Part shown: piece after piece, positions 1-8,112 of the stretch | Layout of the letters: each line of letters starts with the position of its first letter | How positions within the stretch are numbered: position 1 is the stretch's first letter | Virus record (IMG/VR): IMGVR_UViG_3300032299_000914 | Location: 1 to 36,821 of that record | Direction: 5' to 3' (one strand) | DNA: 36,821 nt | Source of the DNA: a virus | The notes under the pieces: generated by a model | Seen by the model: the letters and a program-made list of their open reading frames with translations, nothing else | Databases searched by the model: none | What the model was told of the DNA's origin: nothing | Translations under genes and position numbers: made by a program

Positions 1-68
1 TCTTTGTATGTGCAGGTGATTAAGAAATCAGAACCTTGATCGATTGTGAAATTATAGATAGCGGCCAT
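1..68 (-). CDS. Structural protein, N-terminal fragment (runs off window)
   Basis: The ATG is at 68-66, preceded by AAGGAAC, and 22 codons are visible before the window edge. The peptide begins MAAIYNFTIDQGSDF, a pattern I associate with the N-terminal beta-sandwich of phage baseplate/tail-fibre-associated proteins (BppU or Gp6-like), which often precede a long fibre gene. It follows the head genes on the same strand, 42 bp after the head-associated gene. Function is inferred from the short N-terminus and position only. If position 1 were joined directly to 36821, the frame would stop after one more codon, so the true gene continues in sequence not present here. Confidence 0.6.
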   Translation of the reverse strand, partial: MAAIYNFTIDQGSDFLITCTYK

Positions 69-83
69 GTAGTTCCTTTGAAA

Positions 84-105
84 TGGGTGAGATTTAACCC
101 ACCCA
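84..105 (-). terminator. Hairpin between head-associated gene and next structural gene
   Basis: TGGGTG (84-89) pairs with CACCCA (100-105), a 6-bp perfect stem with a 10-nt loop. On the minus-strand RNA it is followed by only a short TTTC, so it would be a weak terminator or a processing/attenuation structure between adjacent late genes. Confidence 0.35.
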
Positions 106-110
106 CCATT

Positions 111-536
111 TTAGTAACGTCTACATTTAAAGATGAATTTAGCTTTTCCAGCAGTTAATGCCTGAGTGGCAATAGTCATAAGAGGTACAGCAGATGCAGC
201 GTCAGGAATTACATAACTAATCTCATGATCGTTAGTGTCGTCCCAAAGAAGTGATCCTGCAACGGTTCCATTTCTGATTGCTGCGCCGGCAGATGCGAGT
301 GCGAAAATGTCTGCCATGAATCCTGCTGTTGTTCCTGCAATACCAATAGTGCATGTTGGAGTTGCAGTACCAGCGAAAGCAGTTTCAACGTAAACTTGCA
401 ATTCTTCAATTACAAGACCAGCTTCAAGATCATTTAAGTTTAAACATCTTAGTGTCTTTGCACCAGTTGAGCCACCATCTATGGCAAAGTCATACTCATA
501 CACAACTTCAAATTCTTTGAATTTAGGGAATCCCAT
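111..536 (-). CDS. Head-associated (decoration-like) structural protein
   Basis: This 141-aa protein is encoded directly after the major capsid gene, with a GGAG ribosome site 8 nt before its ATG. It is rich in Ala, Gly, Thr and hydrophobic beta-type segments, has a charged start (MGFPKFKEFE), and has no signal peptide or membrane segment. Small proteins of this composition just downstream of the capsid gene are commonly decoration, head-stabilising or head-fibre proteins. I do not recognise a specific family, so the call rests mainly on position and composition. A stem-loop at 552-575 separates it from the capsid gene, which could set different expression levels for the two. Confidence 0.55.
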   Translation of the reverse strand: MGFPKFKEFEVVYEYDFAIDGGSTGAKTLRCLNLNDLEAGLVIEELQVYVETAFAGTATPTCTIGIAGTTAGFMADIFALASAGAAIRNGTVAGSLLWDDTNDHEISYVIPDAASAVPLMTIATQALTAGKAKFIFKCRRY

Positions 537-551
537 TTAGTTCTCCAAAGT

Positions 552-575
552 AAGAGAGGGCCTAAGCCCCCTCTT
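552..575 (-). terminator. Stem-loop after the major capsid gene
   Basis: The arms 552-561 and 566-575 form a 10-bp stem with a 4-nt loop. The single imperfect pair is G-U on the minus-strand RNA but A-C on the plus strand, which suggests the structure works in the late minus-strand transcript. No T-run follows on the minus strand, so it is more likely a partial terminator, an mRNA 3'-end stabiliser for the capsid message, or a processing site than a strong terminator. Confidence 0.5.
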
Positions 576-592
576 GTTTTAGTTTAATCTGA

Positions 593-1444
593 TTACGGAG
601 TTTCTTCGATAACTACACATCTCTTACCAGAATCAAGGATAGATGCACCGTAGATTGTATCTAGTGACCATCTGTTACCAAGTTCTTTAAGATCGTAGAA
701 GCTTTGTACTCTAGCCTCTTGAGAGAATGCAAAACCAAGAGCACTTGGGTGAGCAAATACAGTCTTGGTAGATAGACCAGTGTGAAGAAGAACCTTCATA
801 CCGTAAACCATACCGATTTCACCATTCATGATTGGAGCGTTTGATCCATACTTAGATGCATCAATGAAGTCTGAAATCTTAAGCATGTTTCTTTCTTGTG
901 AAGAACCAATCATCATAACACACTCACGTGGGTCGATGTTTTGATCAACGAGAAGTTTACGAGCATTGAGTACGTCTGCCAACTCGATGTCTTCATTAGT
1001 GGCGTCTGTGTACTGAATTATATGATCTGGAGCAGAAGCAGAAGCACCAGCGATCAAAGTAGAAAGAACGAAAGTATCGAAGTCTAAAGCAAGATCTTTA
1101 GATGCTTTCATCAATGCGTCTGAAACAACATCAACCGAAGCAACACCAGAGGCGTAATCTTCGAGAAGGAATTGAATGTAGCGGTGGCGGTTAAGGTTGA
1201 TTGTATCAGCAGCGTAAGTGATGATTGAAGCATCAGCACTTGTGTTTTCTGATTTAGATGCAACAGAAAAACCACCAGAGCGTGGTACTTTAATGCTTGA
1301 TGCGCCCTTAACAACTAGGTTTGAATAGTTGGCAAAGAATGGCAAAAGTTTAGCCTCTTGAACGAGGTACTTTTGTGCTAGTGAATCAACAATTGCTTTA
1401 GAGGTAGCAGATACTTCTGTGTTCCCCATTAGTGCGTCGGCCAT
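593..1444 (-). CDS. Major capsid protein
   Basis: This 283-aa protein would be the main shell subunit of the head. It reads as an HK97-fold phage coat protein: a helical N-terminus (SATSKAIVDSLAQKYLVQEAK), a segment VPRSGGFSV likely to be the E-loop region, then RHRYIQFLLEDYAS and a long helical stretch DALMKASKDLALDFDTF resembling the spine helix. Near residues 185-230 are REC-VMMIGS and GMVYGMKVLLHTGL, typical of the A and P domains of such coats. It lies directly after a scaffold gene and has a strong AAGGAG ribosome site. There is no N-terminal delta domain and no protease gene nearby, which fits a separate-scaffold assembly route. Confidence 0.88.
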   Translation of the reverse strand: MADALMGNTEVSATSKAIVDSLAQKYLVQEAKLLPFFANYSNLVVKGASSIKVPRSGGFSVASKSENTSADASIITYAADTINLNRHRYIQFLLEDYASGVASVDVVSDALMKASKDLALDFDTFVLSTLIAGASASAPDHIIQYTDATNEDIELADVLNARKLLVDQNIDPRECVMMIGSSQERNMLKISDFIDASKYGSNAPIMNGEIGMVYGMKVLLHTGLSTKTVFAHPSALGFAFSQEARVQSFYDLKELGNRWSLDTIYGASILDSGKRCVVIEETP

Positions 1445-1453
1445 GAAAACTCC

Positions 1454-2038
1454 TTATTTTTTAGCGAGTGCTTGTGCCATCGCTTTTTTTATGTCTTCTT
1501 TCGTTTTAAGACTCTCAAAGCTAAAGTTATTTTCAAACTGTTTAGCAGCAGCATTAGGTAGCTTCCCTTGCGAGAACTCAACCAAGTGAGAGTGCTTCTT
1601 TGTAAACTCAGCGGCTACTGCCTTAACTGAGCCTTCATCAATCTCTTTTGTTTCAGGATTGATGATAATTTTATCAAAAGGAACGTGAGCCCTATACTCA
1701 TCGTCTTTCAATTTGCCACCCAGATGCTTCTCGAATGTCTGATACTTCAATCCTCTAATAATGGCTTCATTCTGCTCATTCAAAACTTTGTCAGTCTCTA
1801 AGAGCTTAGAGTTAGCTTGTTCGTAAAGTTGCTTCCATTGATTTTGTTCCTTCAATGAAGCTTCTTCTCTGCCAGCTTTCTCTTCTGCTAAAAGCTTATT
1901 AGCTTCTTTCAGTTTCTTTGCTTCACTCAAAACCTTTTTATAGGTTTCGTATGAAACTTTGTCATTACTGTTGGTTTGATTCTCAGTTGATCCACTGGAT
2001 TCTTGAGTTTGGACACTGTCCTGTACCTGGTCGGTCAT
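1454..2038 (-). CDS. Head scaffolding protein
   Basis: This 194-aa hydrophilic protein has the usual hallmarks of a phage scaffold. The N-terminus is Ser/Gln/Asp-rich and probably disordered (about residues 1-30). A long charged coiled coil follows (about 31-95, many K, E, L, A), and the C-terminus is short, basic and helical (EDIKKAMAQALAKK). It would fill the procapsid, guide coat assembly and then leave. It ends 10 bp upstream of the capsid gene and has an AAGGAAG ribosome site. Sequence identity among scaffolds is low, so the call rests on composition and its place between connector-like genes and the capsid. Confidence 0.8.
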   Translation of the reverse strand: MTDQVQDSVQTQESSGSTENQTNSNDKVSYETYKKVLSEAKKLKEANKLLAEEKAGREEASLKEQNQWKQLYEQANSKLLETDKVLNEQNEAIIRGLKYQTFEKHLGGKLKDDEYRAHVPFDKIIINPETKEIDEGSVKAVAAEFTKKHSHLVEFSQGKLPNAAAKQFENNFSFESLKTKEDIKKAMAQALAKK

Positions 2039-2067
2039 TTTAATCTTCCTTGTTTATGTTTCAAGCG

Positions 2068-2574
2068 TCAAGTATTTCTTAACGCATCCTTTATTTCACG
2101 TTCAATTATCTGAGTTGCTAAGTCTATTGCTTCTTCACGCTCTTGTTTATTTAGCTCTAAAAACTCAATCCCAATCTCTTCTTCTATTATCTTTTGAAGC
2201 TGTTTATTGGTTAGTTTTGACTTTGCACCACTCAATTCTTTTTTTCTTTTAGTATTCTTTATCTCAATACTAACCTTTGAACCAACAGCTTTGCCAGACA
2301 TTGCGTCTATCATTTGGCCTGTTGCTGTTAAGTTTGATTCATTTGGTGATGTGTCACTGGATAGTAATGGTGACTTTGATCTTAGCTTTATATATTGTTC
2401 TGATGTTAGTGGTGGAAGGCTTCCGTTAACGCCCTTACCCTCTAGTCTTATTCTTATCTTTAAGACATCCATTATATAAACTGCCATTTCCTTAGCAGCT
2501 TTTTTAATAGCTTCACGAGTAGCAATCTTTAGCTTTATCTTAATATTGCTTAGTTGTGTACTAGCCTTGGCCAT
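2068..2574 (-). CDS. Connector/neck-like head morphogenesis protein (168 aa)
   Basis: I take the ATG at 2574 (MAKASTQLS) as the start. A TTG nine bases upstream is in frame but has no support. The gene overlaps the end of the preceding gene by 14 bp. It is a basic helical N-terminus (REAIKKAAKEMAVYIMDVLK) followed by LTATGQMIDAM, then a Lys-rich section and a helical C-terminus (EEIGIEFLELNKQEREEAIDLATQII). The order helix - Gly-rich/TGxMxxxM - LTNKQL - FLxLxxxE recalls HK97 gp10 and Mu gpG-type neck/tail-completion proteins. It and its upstream neighbour share this plan and may be distant paralogues. The family assignment is by pattern only. Confidence 0.45.
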   Translation of the reverse strand: MAKASTQLSNIKIKLKIATREAIKKAAKEMAVYIMDVLKIRIRLEGKGVNGSLPPLTSEQYIKLRSKSPLLSSDTSPNESNLTATGQMIDAMSGKAVGSKVSIEIKNTKRKKELSGAKSKLTNKQLQKIIEEEIGIEFLELNKQEREEAIDLATQIIEREIKDALRNT

Positions 2575-3073
2575 CAAAATCAATACCGTCGATTAACTCT
2601 CGAGCAGCATCCCTTGCTATTTGTTCGATGTCCTTATCAGTAAGGTCTTCGTCTTCTATTTCGTTCTCGTATGAATCCATTAGTATTTCTAAATCATCGT
2701 CCGACAGTCCCAAAAAGTCACGTGCTTTACCTGGAATTGGATCATCTTGTCCATATGTTCCGAGTATGTTTCCCTCAACCTTGCCAGCTAGTTCTTTTGA
2801 TACTCTTGGATAGCCTATCTCTAATTTGTCACCATTAACCTTAACCTTAAGACTATCAAGCATCTCGCCATCTAAAACTAGATCAACCTCGTTAACCCCA
2901 ACACCTTTTTTATCAGCGTATCCTTTAGTGTACTTCTTAAACTTAGCATTGTCCTTGTCGTAACCTGCTAAAGTTCTCGCCACGATCAGATCGTAAACAA
3001 CTCTCTCAAAGTTGCTCTTGTCCTTCTGTTTGATCGGTTGAGGAAGTGTCAGGTTCACTACGTATTTGGCCAT
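2561..3073 (-). CDS. Virion morphogenesis protein (Mu gpG / Phage_tail_S-like)
   Basis: The best start is the ATG at 3073 (MAKYVVNLT) with GAGG 6 nt upstream. An in-frame TTG sits six bases earlier. The gene overlaps the end of the portal gene by 68 bp. The protein (170 aa) contains GEMLDSL in the middle and PGKARDFLGLSDDDLEIL near residue 120, very like the RPFLGLS-DE motif of the phage virion morphogenesis family (Mu gpG, P2 gpS). Those proteins help join or complete head and tail. The C-terminus is strongly acidic (ENEIEDEDLTDKD). Position between portal and scaffold is compatible with a connector role. Confidence 0.55.
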   Translation of the reverse strand: MAKYVVNLTLPQPIKQKDKSNFERVVYDLIVARTLAGYDKDNAKFKKYTKGYADKKGVGVNEVDLVLDGEMLDSLKVKVNGDKLEIGYPRVSKELAGKVEGNILGTYGQDDPIPGKARDFLGLSDDDLEILMDSYENEIEDEDLTDKDIEQIARDAARELIDGIDFDGQG

Positions 3074-4391
3074 TAACAACCTCGTCTACTTGTTCTTGTG
3101 AGTATTCAGGGTGAAGCATCATTATCGCTTGCTCTAAAGTCATTGTACCTAATTCTCTCTCAGCTTTGATGTCTGATATTTGCTGAGTTCTTGAAATGTT
3201 CGGCTTAGGTGCTTCGAATATAACTTCAACTTCCATCTCAGTATTAACAATTGGTGGATATTCAGAAGGATTAATTTGCCCTGTCTTGATCCAGTAGTTG
3301 TGCATGGCAGGAAGTTTAATATTCCACAACTCTTCTTCATCACGTTTAAACCATGATTGAGATTTCTTTTTAAGTTCCCACACATCCATTTCATCAATCA
3401 CTTTAGATATGCCTGAAGCAAATGCAGCACCGTCCGTTGATCCTACTGACCCAACACGCACACCCTTAGTCTCTAACCAAAGAGTAAAGATATTCATAAT
3501 GAATGCCATGGCTTTATCAGTATCAGACTGTGGGGTAAGTGTAGTTATCTGTGGAGTTTTTTCTGCATCGGATTTAAGTGACCAGAATGAATTTGGTGAC
3601 ATTGCCAAGTTCTCAGCATTAACATCAACACCCACAATGATAGGGAATCCACTAAACATCTGAGCACCGGCAGTATCAGTTAAAAGAACTGGAATCGCCT
3701 TAGTGATGTTTAGAATATCAGTATCAGAAGTAGGTATCAGTTTATTCTTTTGTCTCTTACCATAAATAAATGGGATTACCCCAATAGGGTTTACCCCACC
3801 ATTATCTACAAGGTATTCGTTAGCTGTTTGACCATTAAGATAAAACGCATCAAATTCTTCATTTGTATAAACAAACAAAAGCATTGAATCAGCATCTTCA
3901 GACTTGCATCCCATGAACTTAATGAAAATAGTTTCTTCTTCAGGATTAATTTCTGAATCACTCATCACTAGGAATCTGTCAAAGCTCAACTCTCTTAAAG
4001 ATGGCTCACCATCAATATTAACGTATGGCTCCCAAGCAAATCCCTTAAATAAATGCGAGTATGAATCAGCAATCTGACCACTCGTGTTTAAGTCTAACTT
4101 CTTAACGTAGAAGCTAACAAACTCATTTGCCTTCTCATCCATCGATTCTCTTCGTGGAGGATTTGAATAAGTTGTAGATACCTTATCAATGTACCTTTGA
4201 AGAATGTTAATCGGTAAAATCCTGTCCTTGATTGCATGATAGTATTGATCTGATAATGAACTCTTGAGAATTTTATCAACGTAAGTAAGTAAGTTACCTT
4301 CGTAAATATCTAGTGCCTCAGCATTTCTTTCAATGAAATGAGCGTTTGATTTAACGTAGGCAATGATTTCTTTCCGCTTATCCTTAAGCAT
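3006..4391 (-). CDS. Portal protein
   Basis: This 461-aa protein is encoded directly after the large terminase with an AGGA ribosome site. Its size, position and sequence character match phage portals, the dodecameric ring at the head vertex through which DNA passes and on which terminase docks. The N-terminal helical part includes LPINILQRYIDKVSTTYSNPP, typical of the portal wing before a Tyr/Pro-rich bend. The middle carries beta-rich segments (SFDRFLVMSD, GVIPFIYGKR). Near residue 310 a helix (KAMAFIMNIFTLWLETKGV) may form the crown/stem helix. The C-terminus is hydrophilic and disordered (SEPDTSSTDQTEGQEQL). The start at 4391 is the only good ATG. Confidence 0.85.
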   Translation of the reverse strand: MLKDKRKEIIAYVKSNAHFIERNAEALDIYEGNLLTYVDKILKSSLSDQYYHAIKDRILPINILQRYIDKVSTTYSNPPRRESMDEKANEFVSFYVKKLDLNTSGQIADSYSHLFKGFAWEPYVNIDGEPSLRELSFDRFLVMSDSEINPEEETIFIKFMGCKSEDADSMLLFVYTNEEFDAFYLNGQTANEYLVDNGGVNPIGVIPFIYGKRQKNKLIPTSDTDILNITKAIPVLLTDTAGAQMFSGFPIIVGVDVNAENLAMSPNSFWSLKSDAEKTPQITTLTPQSDTDKAMAFIMNIFTLWLETKGVRVGSVGSTDGAAFASGISKVIDEMDVWELKKKSQSWFKRDEEELWNIKLPAMHNYWIKTGQINPSEYPPIVNTEMEVEVIFEAPKPNISRTQQISDIKAERELGTMTLEQAIMMLHPEYSQEQVDEVVNGQIRSEPDTSSTDQTEGQEQL

Positions 4392-4400
4392 GGTGATTCC

Positions 4401-5663
4401 TTATAGTTTAATTATAGATGATTTTGGTTGTTCAGGCTTAAGAGGATCAATTGACCAACACCAGTATCCTAAAGCATCAGAAATGTGTGTAAGCATTTTA
4501 TCCGTCTTTTGATCTAGTGATCCATCTTTCCAAGAAACCTTTTCAAGATCATTGATTAGTTTTCTACATGATGGGTCAATTATAATTCTACCTTCCCTTA
4601 ATAGTCTATTCACGTTGTTCACTCTGTCAATTACAAGAGGGTTTCTAGTCTGGACTATGTTAAATCCATCATTCTTTAATATGGTGTGATCTGAAATTCC
4701 TGATGTCTTACGGTTTGAACCTGTACTGTCTGGGTATATGTTGGCACCACGATGACCTGACTTAATTAAGTGTGATGACATTTTAAATGTGTCTGAGTTC
4801 TCAAGGAATGCTTCAGACATAACATAGAAAGTTTTATTAATGTAATAGCCTATCACTGCTGTCATTGGTTGGACGTTAAAGTCACATCCTATACACAACT
4901 GGCCTTGCTTGAATGATGCATCCACTTCTTTAACATGAGCTTCACGATCAAAGCTGTAGTAAGCTGATCCATCACTGTCATCACTAAACTCACCATCTCT
5001 AAATCTCTTCCTTTGAGCCTCTGGCATATTGTCTAATATTTCTGATATGTACTCTGGATCAATGTTATCCAGGTTATCTTTTGGATTCATTAGAACATGA
5101 ATATACTTTGATGGATCCACTGGTACGTTATCAACAGGATCAAGATGCTTAATGAATAACCAGTATGACCAATGCTTCTTTGAAGGCGGATTCATATCAT
5201 ATAGAGCTTTCTTTTTCAGGTCGCTCTTTTCTGCTAATCGAGTAAGTGCTACCTGCACAGACTTGTATGGAATTTGTGAGCACTCATTAAAATAAACTGT
5301 GCTGTATTCCTTACCCAGAATCTTCTCAACTCTCTTCTCATCATCAAGTCCTGCTATCCAGATTTCTGATCCGTTAGTAAGTGAAATATAATAATCTGAT
5401 TTATTAAATTCAACAGGAAGGTTAGGAAAGCAAACTTTTAAAACCTTTGGAAGTGTGTCCATCCATATTGATGTTTTAGCATGATTGAAATTTAATCTAA
5501 GTATAACGTGCCTGGACTTTACTTTTGCTGCTCTAATTATGATTGATCTTACTATCTGAAACGTCTTACCACTTCGACCACCGCCCATTGCCATTACGTG
5601 CCTTGCATCTGACTGCATTGCAATTGCTAGATCACGTTGACGTGGGTTTGGTTTATATTCCAA
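4401..5663 (-). CDS. terL: Terminase large subunit
   Basis: This 420-aa ATPase-nuclease packages DNA into the prohead and cuts it. Walker A is GGGRSGKT (27-34). A Walker B strand with the catalytic acid follows (STVYFNECS, E127), then the coupling segment LYDMNPPSKKHWSYW. The nuclease half has the three acidic sites expected of an RNase H-like terminase: D261 in CIGCDFNV, D312 in IYPDSTGS, and D396 in ISDALGYW. The start is an unusual TTG at 5663 inside the end of TerS. No ATG is available before Walker A except at codon 16, which would crowd the ATP site. Initiation is probably coupled to TerS translation via AGAAGAAG. Confidence 0.95.
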   Translation of the reverse strand: MEYKPNPRQRDLAIAMQSDARHVMAMGGGRSGKTFQIVRSIIIRAAKVKSRHVILRLNFNHAKTSIWMDTLPKVLKVCFPNLPVEFNKSDYYISLTNGSEIWIAGLDDEKRVEKILGKEYSTVYFNECSQIPYKSVQVALTRLAEKSDLKKKALYDMNPPSKKHWSYWLFIKHLDPVDNVPVDPSKYIHVLMNPKDNLDNIDPEYISEILDNMPEAQRKRFRDGEFSDDSDGSAYYSFDREAHVKEVDASFKQGQLCIGCDFNVQPMTAVIGYYINKTFYVMSEAFLENSDTFKMSSHLIKSGHRGANIYPDSTGSNRKTSGISDHTILKNDGFNIVQTRNPLVIDRVNNVNRLLREGRIIIDPSCRKLINDLEKVSWKDGSLDQKTDKMLTHISDALGYWCWSIDPLKPEQPKSSIIKL

Positions 5664-6027
5664 CTTCTTCTTCTAGTATCTTTATTTCTATTTTTGTTGT
5701 ATCTATGTCTAATTTGCTTTCTATTTTGTCACTCCATCCACAAAGATTCTTAAGAGAGAAAATAAGCATTGGAACATTCCCTGACTCTGCCATTTTCAAA
5801 GCCTTGTCCATTAGTTTAAATTTAGTGATAGACATTTTTCTGTTACTATACTCTGTGAATGTTTCACCAAATCTATCTTTTATATGTAGCTTAATTGTGT
5901 TTTCATGAACGCCAAGAATTTCAGCACAGATAACTAGTGTGGCGGGTCTTGCTAATATTCCATCAAGTTTATCCCAACTAAAAGGCGTCCTTTGAGTGTC
6001 GTACTCTTTTTGTGGTTTTTCAGACAT
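5653..6027 (-). CDS. terS: Terminase small subunit
   Basis: This 124-aa protein overlaps the start of the large terminase by 11 bp, the normal gene order. It carries a helix-turn-helix around residues 28-55 (TLVICAEILGVHENTIKLHIKDRF), consistent with recognising the packaging site. It then has an oligomerisation segment KLMDKALKMAES, and the sequence GNVPMLIFSLKNLCGWSDK that is typical of many small terminases. Start is the ATG at 6027. It would bind phage DNA and hand it to TerL. The preceding HNH gene overlaps it by 8 bp, placing HNH, TerS and TerL in one coupled packaging unit. Confidence 0.85.
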   Translation of the reverse strand: MSEKPQKEYDTQRTPFSWDKLDGILARPATLVICAEILGVHENTIKLHIKDRFGETFTEYSNRKMSITKFKLMDKALKMAESGNVPMLIFSLKNLCGWSDKIESKLDIDTTKIEIKILEEEVGI

Positions 6028-6619
6028 GAGAGCTGCCCTTCCTAAGATTCTCCACCCTGTCTAGTGGCCGCAAATTATCTAAACTCCAAAGAATACCAAA
6101 TGACTCGTCACGAAATGACCTATATCTTAGCTTTGCGCAAGGGATGATATGGTCAATATGCCATGAGCTCCCCTGATTTTCCCAAGACCATCCATCCTTG
6201 AATTGAGCTTCAATGTGGCCCATATATGTATCAATTGAAAACCCTAGTATTAGCTCCATCATTGACTCGGAAAGAGTATTTACCAGTGCACCATTTTTTT
6301 CAATGTTTGTTCTGAGGTTTGTTCTAAGTCTGTTCTTTGCTGCTGTTCTATTGTTTCTATATGGTGGTCTATACCCTATAAATTTTCTTTTTATTGAGTA
6401 TTTGTGTTCAGGGTAAAGCCAGCAGTAAAATCCTGCTAATTCTTTACCTGAAATGGATTCATCGTGTTTTTTCGCTTCATATTCATTTAAACCTATGTCT
6501 ACCAATTCATTTATGGCCCATGAAGGATACCCATTCTTTTTAGCTAATAATAAGACTGTTTCTTTAAGGTCTTTTTTATCTATTTTAGTATCATTAAGCT
6601 CTTTACGTGGTCTGGCCAT
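6020..6619 (-). CDS. HNH endonuclease beside terminase
   Basis: This 199-aa protein ends with a complete HNH nuclease core: WHIDHIIPCAKLRY, then LWSLDNLRPLDRVENLRKGS, supplying the His, Asp/His and Asn residues. The N-terminal part (residues 1-110) is basic and helical and has no family I can name. HNH proteins next to terminase genes are known to be needed for cos cutting or packaging in HK97-like phages, and others are homing enzymes. The coupled position (overlapping both the methyltransferase and TerS) favours a packaging role over a recent insertion. The ATG at 6619, preceded by GGAG, is preferred over the adjacent GTG at 6622, which would be too close to the ribosome site. Confidence 0.8.
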   Translation of the reverse strand: MARPRKELNDTKIDKKDLKETVLLLAKKNGYPSWAINELVDIGLNEYEAKKHDESISGKELAGFYCWLYPEHKYSIKRKFIGYRPPYRNNRTAAKNRLRTNLRTNIEKNGALVNTLSESMMELILGFSIDTYMGHIEAQFKDGWSWENQGSSWHIDHIIPCAKLRYRSFRDESFGILWSLDNLRPLDRVENLRKGSSHV

Positions 6620-7805
6620 CACGCTCCGCCTTTAGTTCTTCGTATGTTTGATTTGTTATTTCTAGCGTAGCTTTCTTGCCAGTGTATTGTTCCCAGCGCT
6701 TAATGATTACATCGTTAAACCTTGGGTCAAACTCCATGATGAAAGCAGTTATTCCGTTTTTTTCTGCAGCAATGAGGGTTGAGCCGCTTCCGCCAAAATA
6801 GTCGGCTATCGTTTTTGCGCTCAATTTAAACCTGTGGATAATCCACTCGGTTAATGACACTGGTTTTTGCGTTGGGTGAACCCTGTTTGTTTTCTCGGAT
6901 GACTGGGTAAACTGTCTCACAACACTTCTAAAGTTTGCCCACGCAAGCTCGCAGTCTGTTTGGTCGCTCTGTCCGTTGTTCTTGTCCCAAACCAACCAAC
7001 ACTCAGAGTCAGGAAGTGCGCTTGAGTAATAATTTGCTCCCCACCATATTTGCTTTGATTCTGGATACAATCCATTTATTAGTTGGAAGGAGTCCTTTGC
7101 CACGTTTGTATTATCGTCACCCATAATGTCAATTTTGTAATTTTTGGACAATACTCCGCTTTTTGACACAGCGCTCATTCCGTAGGGTGGGTCGGTGTGG
7201 ACAAGGTCAGGGTATGTACCATTCATTAGCTTCTCAACGTCATCAATCATCGTACTGTCACCGCACATTAAACGGTGGTTACCGAGTAACCAAACATCAC
7301 CACGCCTAGTTATAGGATGAACCACCTCTGGCACATTATCCTCATCACCTTGTGGTTCAAACTTTTCGATAGGTTCAATGACAAAGTCTTTTATTCCCAA
7401 CATATCAATATCAAAATCCGGCCCAAGGTCAAGCATCTCAGCATTAACCGCACCAAGATCCAAATCACTCCAGGATGCAATGGCATTGTCACTGGTTAAA
7501 TAAGCATATTCTTGAGCTTCACTATCAAATTCCTGGTACATAACAGGAACCTTTTCCATCCCTATCTTACGTGCTGCCATAATTCTTCCATGCCCAGCAA
7601 TAACAAAGCCGCTTCTCTTTGAGACAATTACAGGATTTCTGAATCCATTATATTTAATTAGCTTAACTAATCTTTCTATTTGATCGTCAGGGTGTGAATT
7701 ATTGTTTTTTGGATTAAATACTAGGCTGGCAACATCTACCATTTCGATAGATTCTGATTGAATTTTAGCTGACACATTACCCACTAGGTTGATGTTTCGC
7801 CTCAC
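6603..7805 (-). CDS. ParB-like domain fused to DNA adenine/cytosine-N4 methyltransferase
   Basis: This 400-aa protein has two domains. Residues about 20-105 are a ParB/Srx-type domain with IAGHGRIMAARK (GHGR at 71-74). Residues 168-390 are an amino-methyltransferase with catalytic DPPY (205-208), HPTQKP (310-315) and SAM-binding FGGSGST (337-343). Having DPPY before the SAM site marks the beta class (CcrM-like). ParB-methyltransferase fusions are common in phages, where they methylate phage DNA against restriction or mark it for replication/packaging. Here the gene heads the packaging operon. The start is a GTG with no clear ribosome site, and an ATG at 7742 is an alternative that would shorten the N-terminus by 21 residues. 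The target sequence cannot be read from the gene. Confidence 0.9.
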   Translation of the reverse strand: MRRNINLVGNVSAKIQSESIEMVDVASLVFNPKNNNSHPDDQIERLVKLIKYNGFRNPVIVSKRSGFVIAGHGRIMAARKIGMEKVPVMYQEFDSEAQEYAYLTSDNAIASWSDLDLGAVNAEMLDLGPDFDIDMLGIKDFVIEPIEKFEPQGDEDNVPEVVHPITRRGDVWLLGNHRLMCGDSTMIDDVEKLMNGTYPDLVHTDPPYGMSAVSKSGVLSKNYKIDIMGDDNTNVAKDSFQLINGLYPESKQIWWGANYYSSALPDSECWLVWDKNNGQSDQTDCELAWANFRSVVRQFTQSSEKTNRVHPTQKPVSLTEWIIHRFKLSAKTIADYFGGSGSTLIAAEKNGITAFIMEFDPRFNDVIIKRWEQYTGKKATLEITNQTYEELKAERDGQTT

Positions 7806-7811
7806 GGAGGC
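7799..7811. repeat. Small inverted repeat at the methyltransferase start
   Basis: GCCTC (7799-7803) and GAGGC (7807-7811) form a 5-bp stem with a 3-nt loop that covers the GTG start codon at 7805. TTTT follows on the plus strand. It could hide the start codon in the mRNA or serve as a protein-binding site. It is too short to be sure. Confidence 0.3.
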
Positions 7812-7820
7812 TTTTAATCA

Positions 7821-7849
7821 GGCTAGTTTATGATTGTGTTAACTGTCAA
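7821..7849 (-). promoter_or_regulatory. Candidate promoter for the packaging/late block
   Basis: A perfect -35 box TTGACA lies at 7849-7844 immediately after a terminator-like hairpin and upstream of the methyltransferase. At 17-bp spacing the -10 (CTAGCC) is poor, so host sigma-70 use would be weak or helped by an activator. The sequence TTTGACAG followed by CAATCATAA also occurs before the exonuclease gene at 10.9 kb. Confidence 0.35.
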
Positions 7850-7896
7850 ATAAAAATGTGGTGCAAGGTGACTTTCAAGGAGTTCCTCACACCACA
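7848..7896 (-). terminator. Rho-independent terminator after small accessory genes
   Basis: On the minus strand TGTGGTG (7896-7890) pairs with CACCACA (7863-7857), with additional internal pairing in the loop. It is followed at once by TTTTTATTT (7856-7848). It lies after the stop of the gene at 7937 and before the methyltransferase, separating the accessory cluster from the packaging genes. Confidence 0.6.
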
Positions 7897-7936
7897 AATA
7901 GACATTCACAAGGTTATTTCAATCCCTTGAGAAACT

Positions 7937-8098
7937 TTAAATCTTTTTCCATCCAAGCAACTTAGCTGCCTGGTAACTTTCAAAACTTAGCTCTATGCTC
8001 TTATAAATAAGGTTAAATATCCTCTGACCATTAGGCTTTCGCTCATATGATCCATTGAATATTTTACCCTTGTACTTCTTTGTGTGTATCCATTTCAT
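7937..8098 (-). CDS. Small basic protein, unknown function (53 aa)
   Basis: The ATG at 8098 follows the strong leader AAGAGGTTTAAA, so I prefer it to an upstream in-frame TTG. The protein is basic and aromatic (MKWIHTKKYKGKIFNGSYER) and ends SFESYQAAKLLGWKKI, a Trp-Lys ending seen in many small phage DNA-associated or AP2-like proteins. There is no membrane segment. It is the last gene of the accessory cluster before the 7.87-kb terminator. I do not recognise its function. Confidence 0.7.
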   Translation of the reverse strand: MKWIHTKKYKGKIFNGSYERKPNGQRIFNLIYKSIELSFESYQAAKLLGWKKI

Positions 8099-8112
8099 TT
8101 TAAACCTCTTAT

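Noticed and set aside
2207-2479. Plus-strand frame opposite a connector gene
   Set aside because: No ribosome site, strand opposite to a continuous late operon, and hydrophobic composition typical of antisense shadows of Lys-rich genes.
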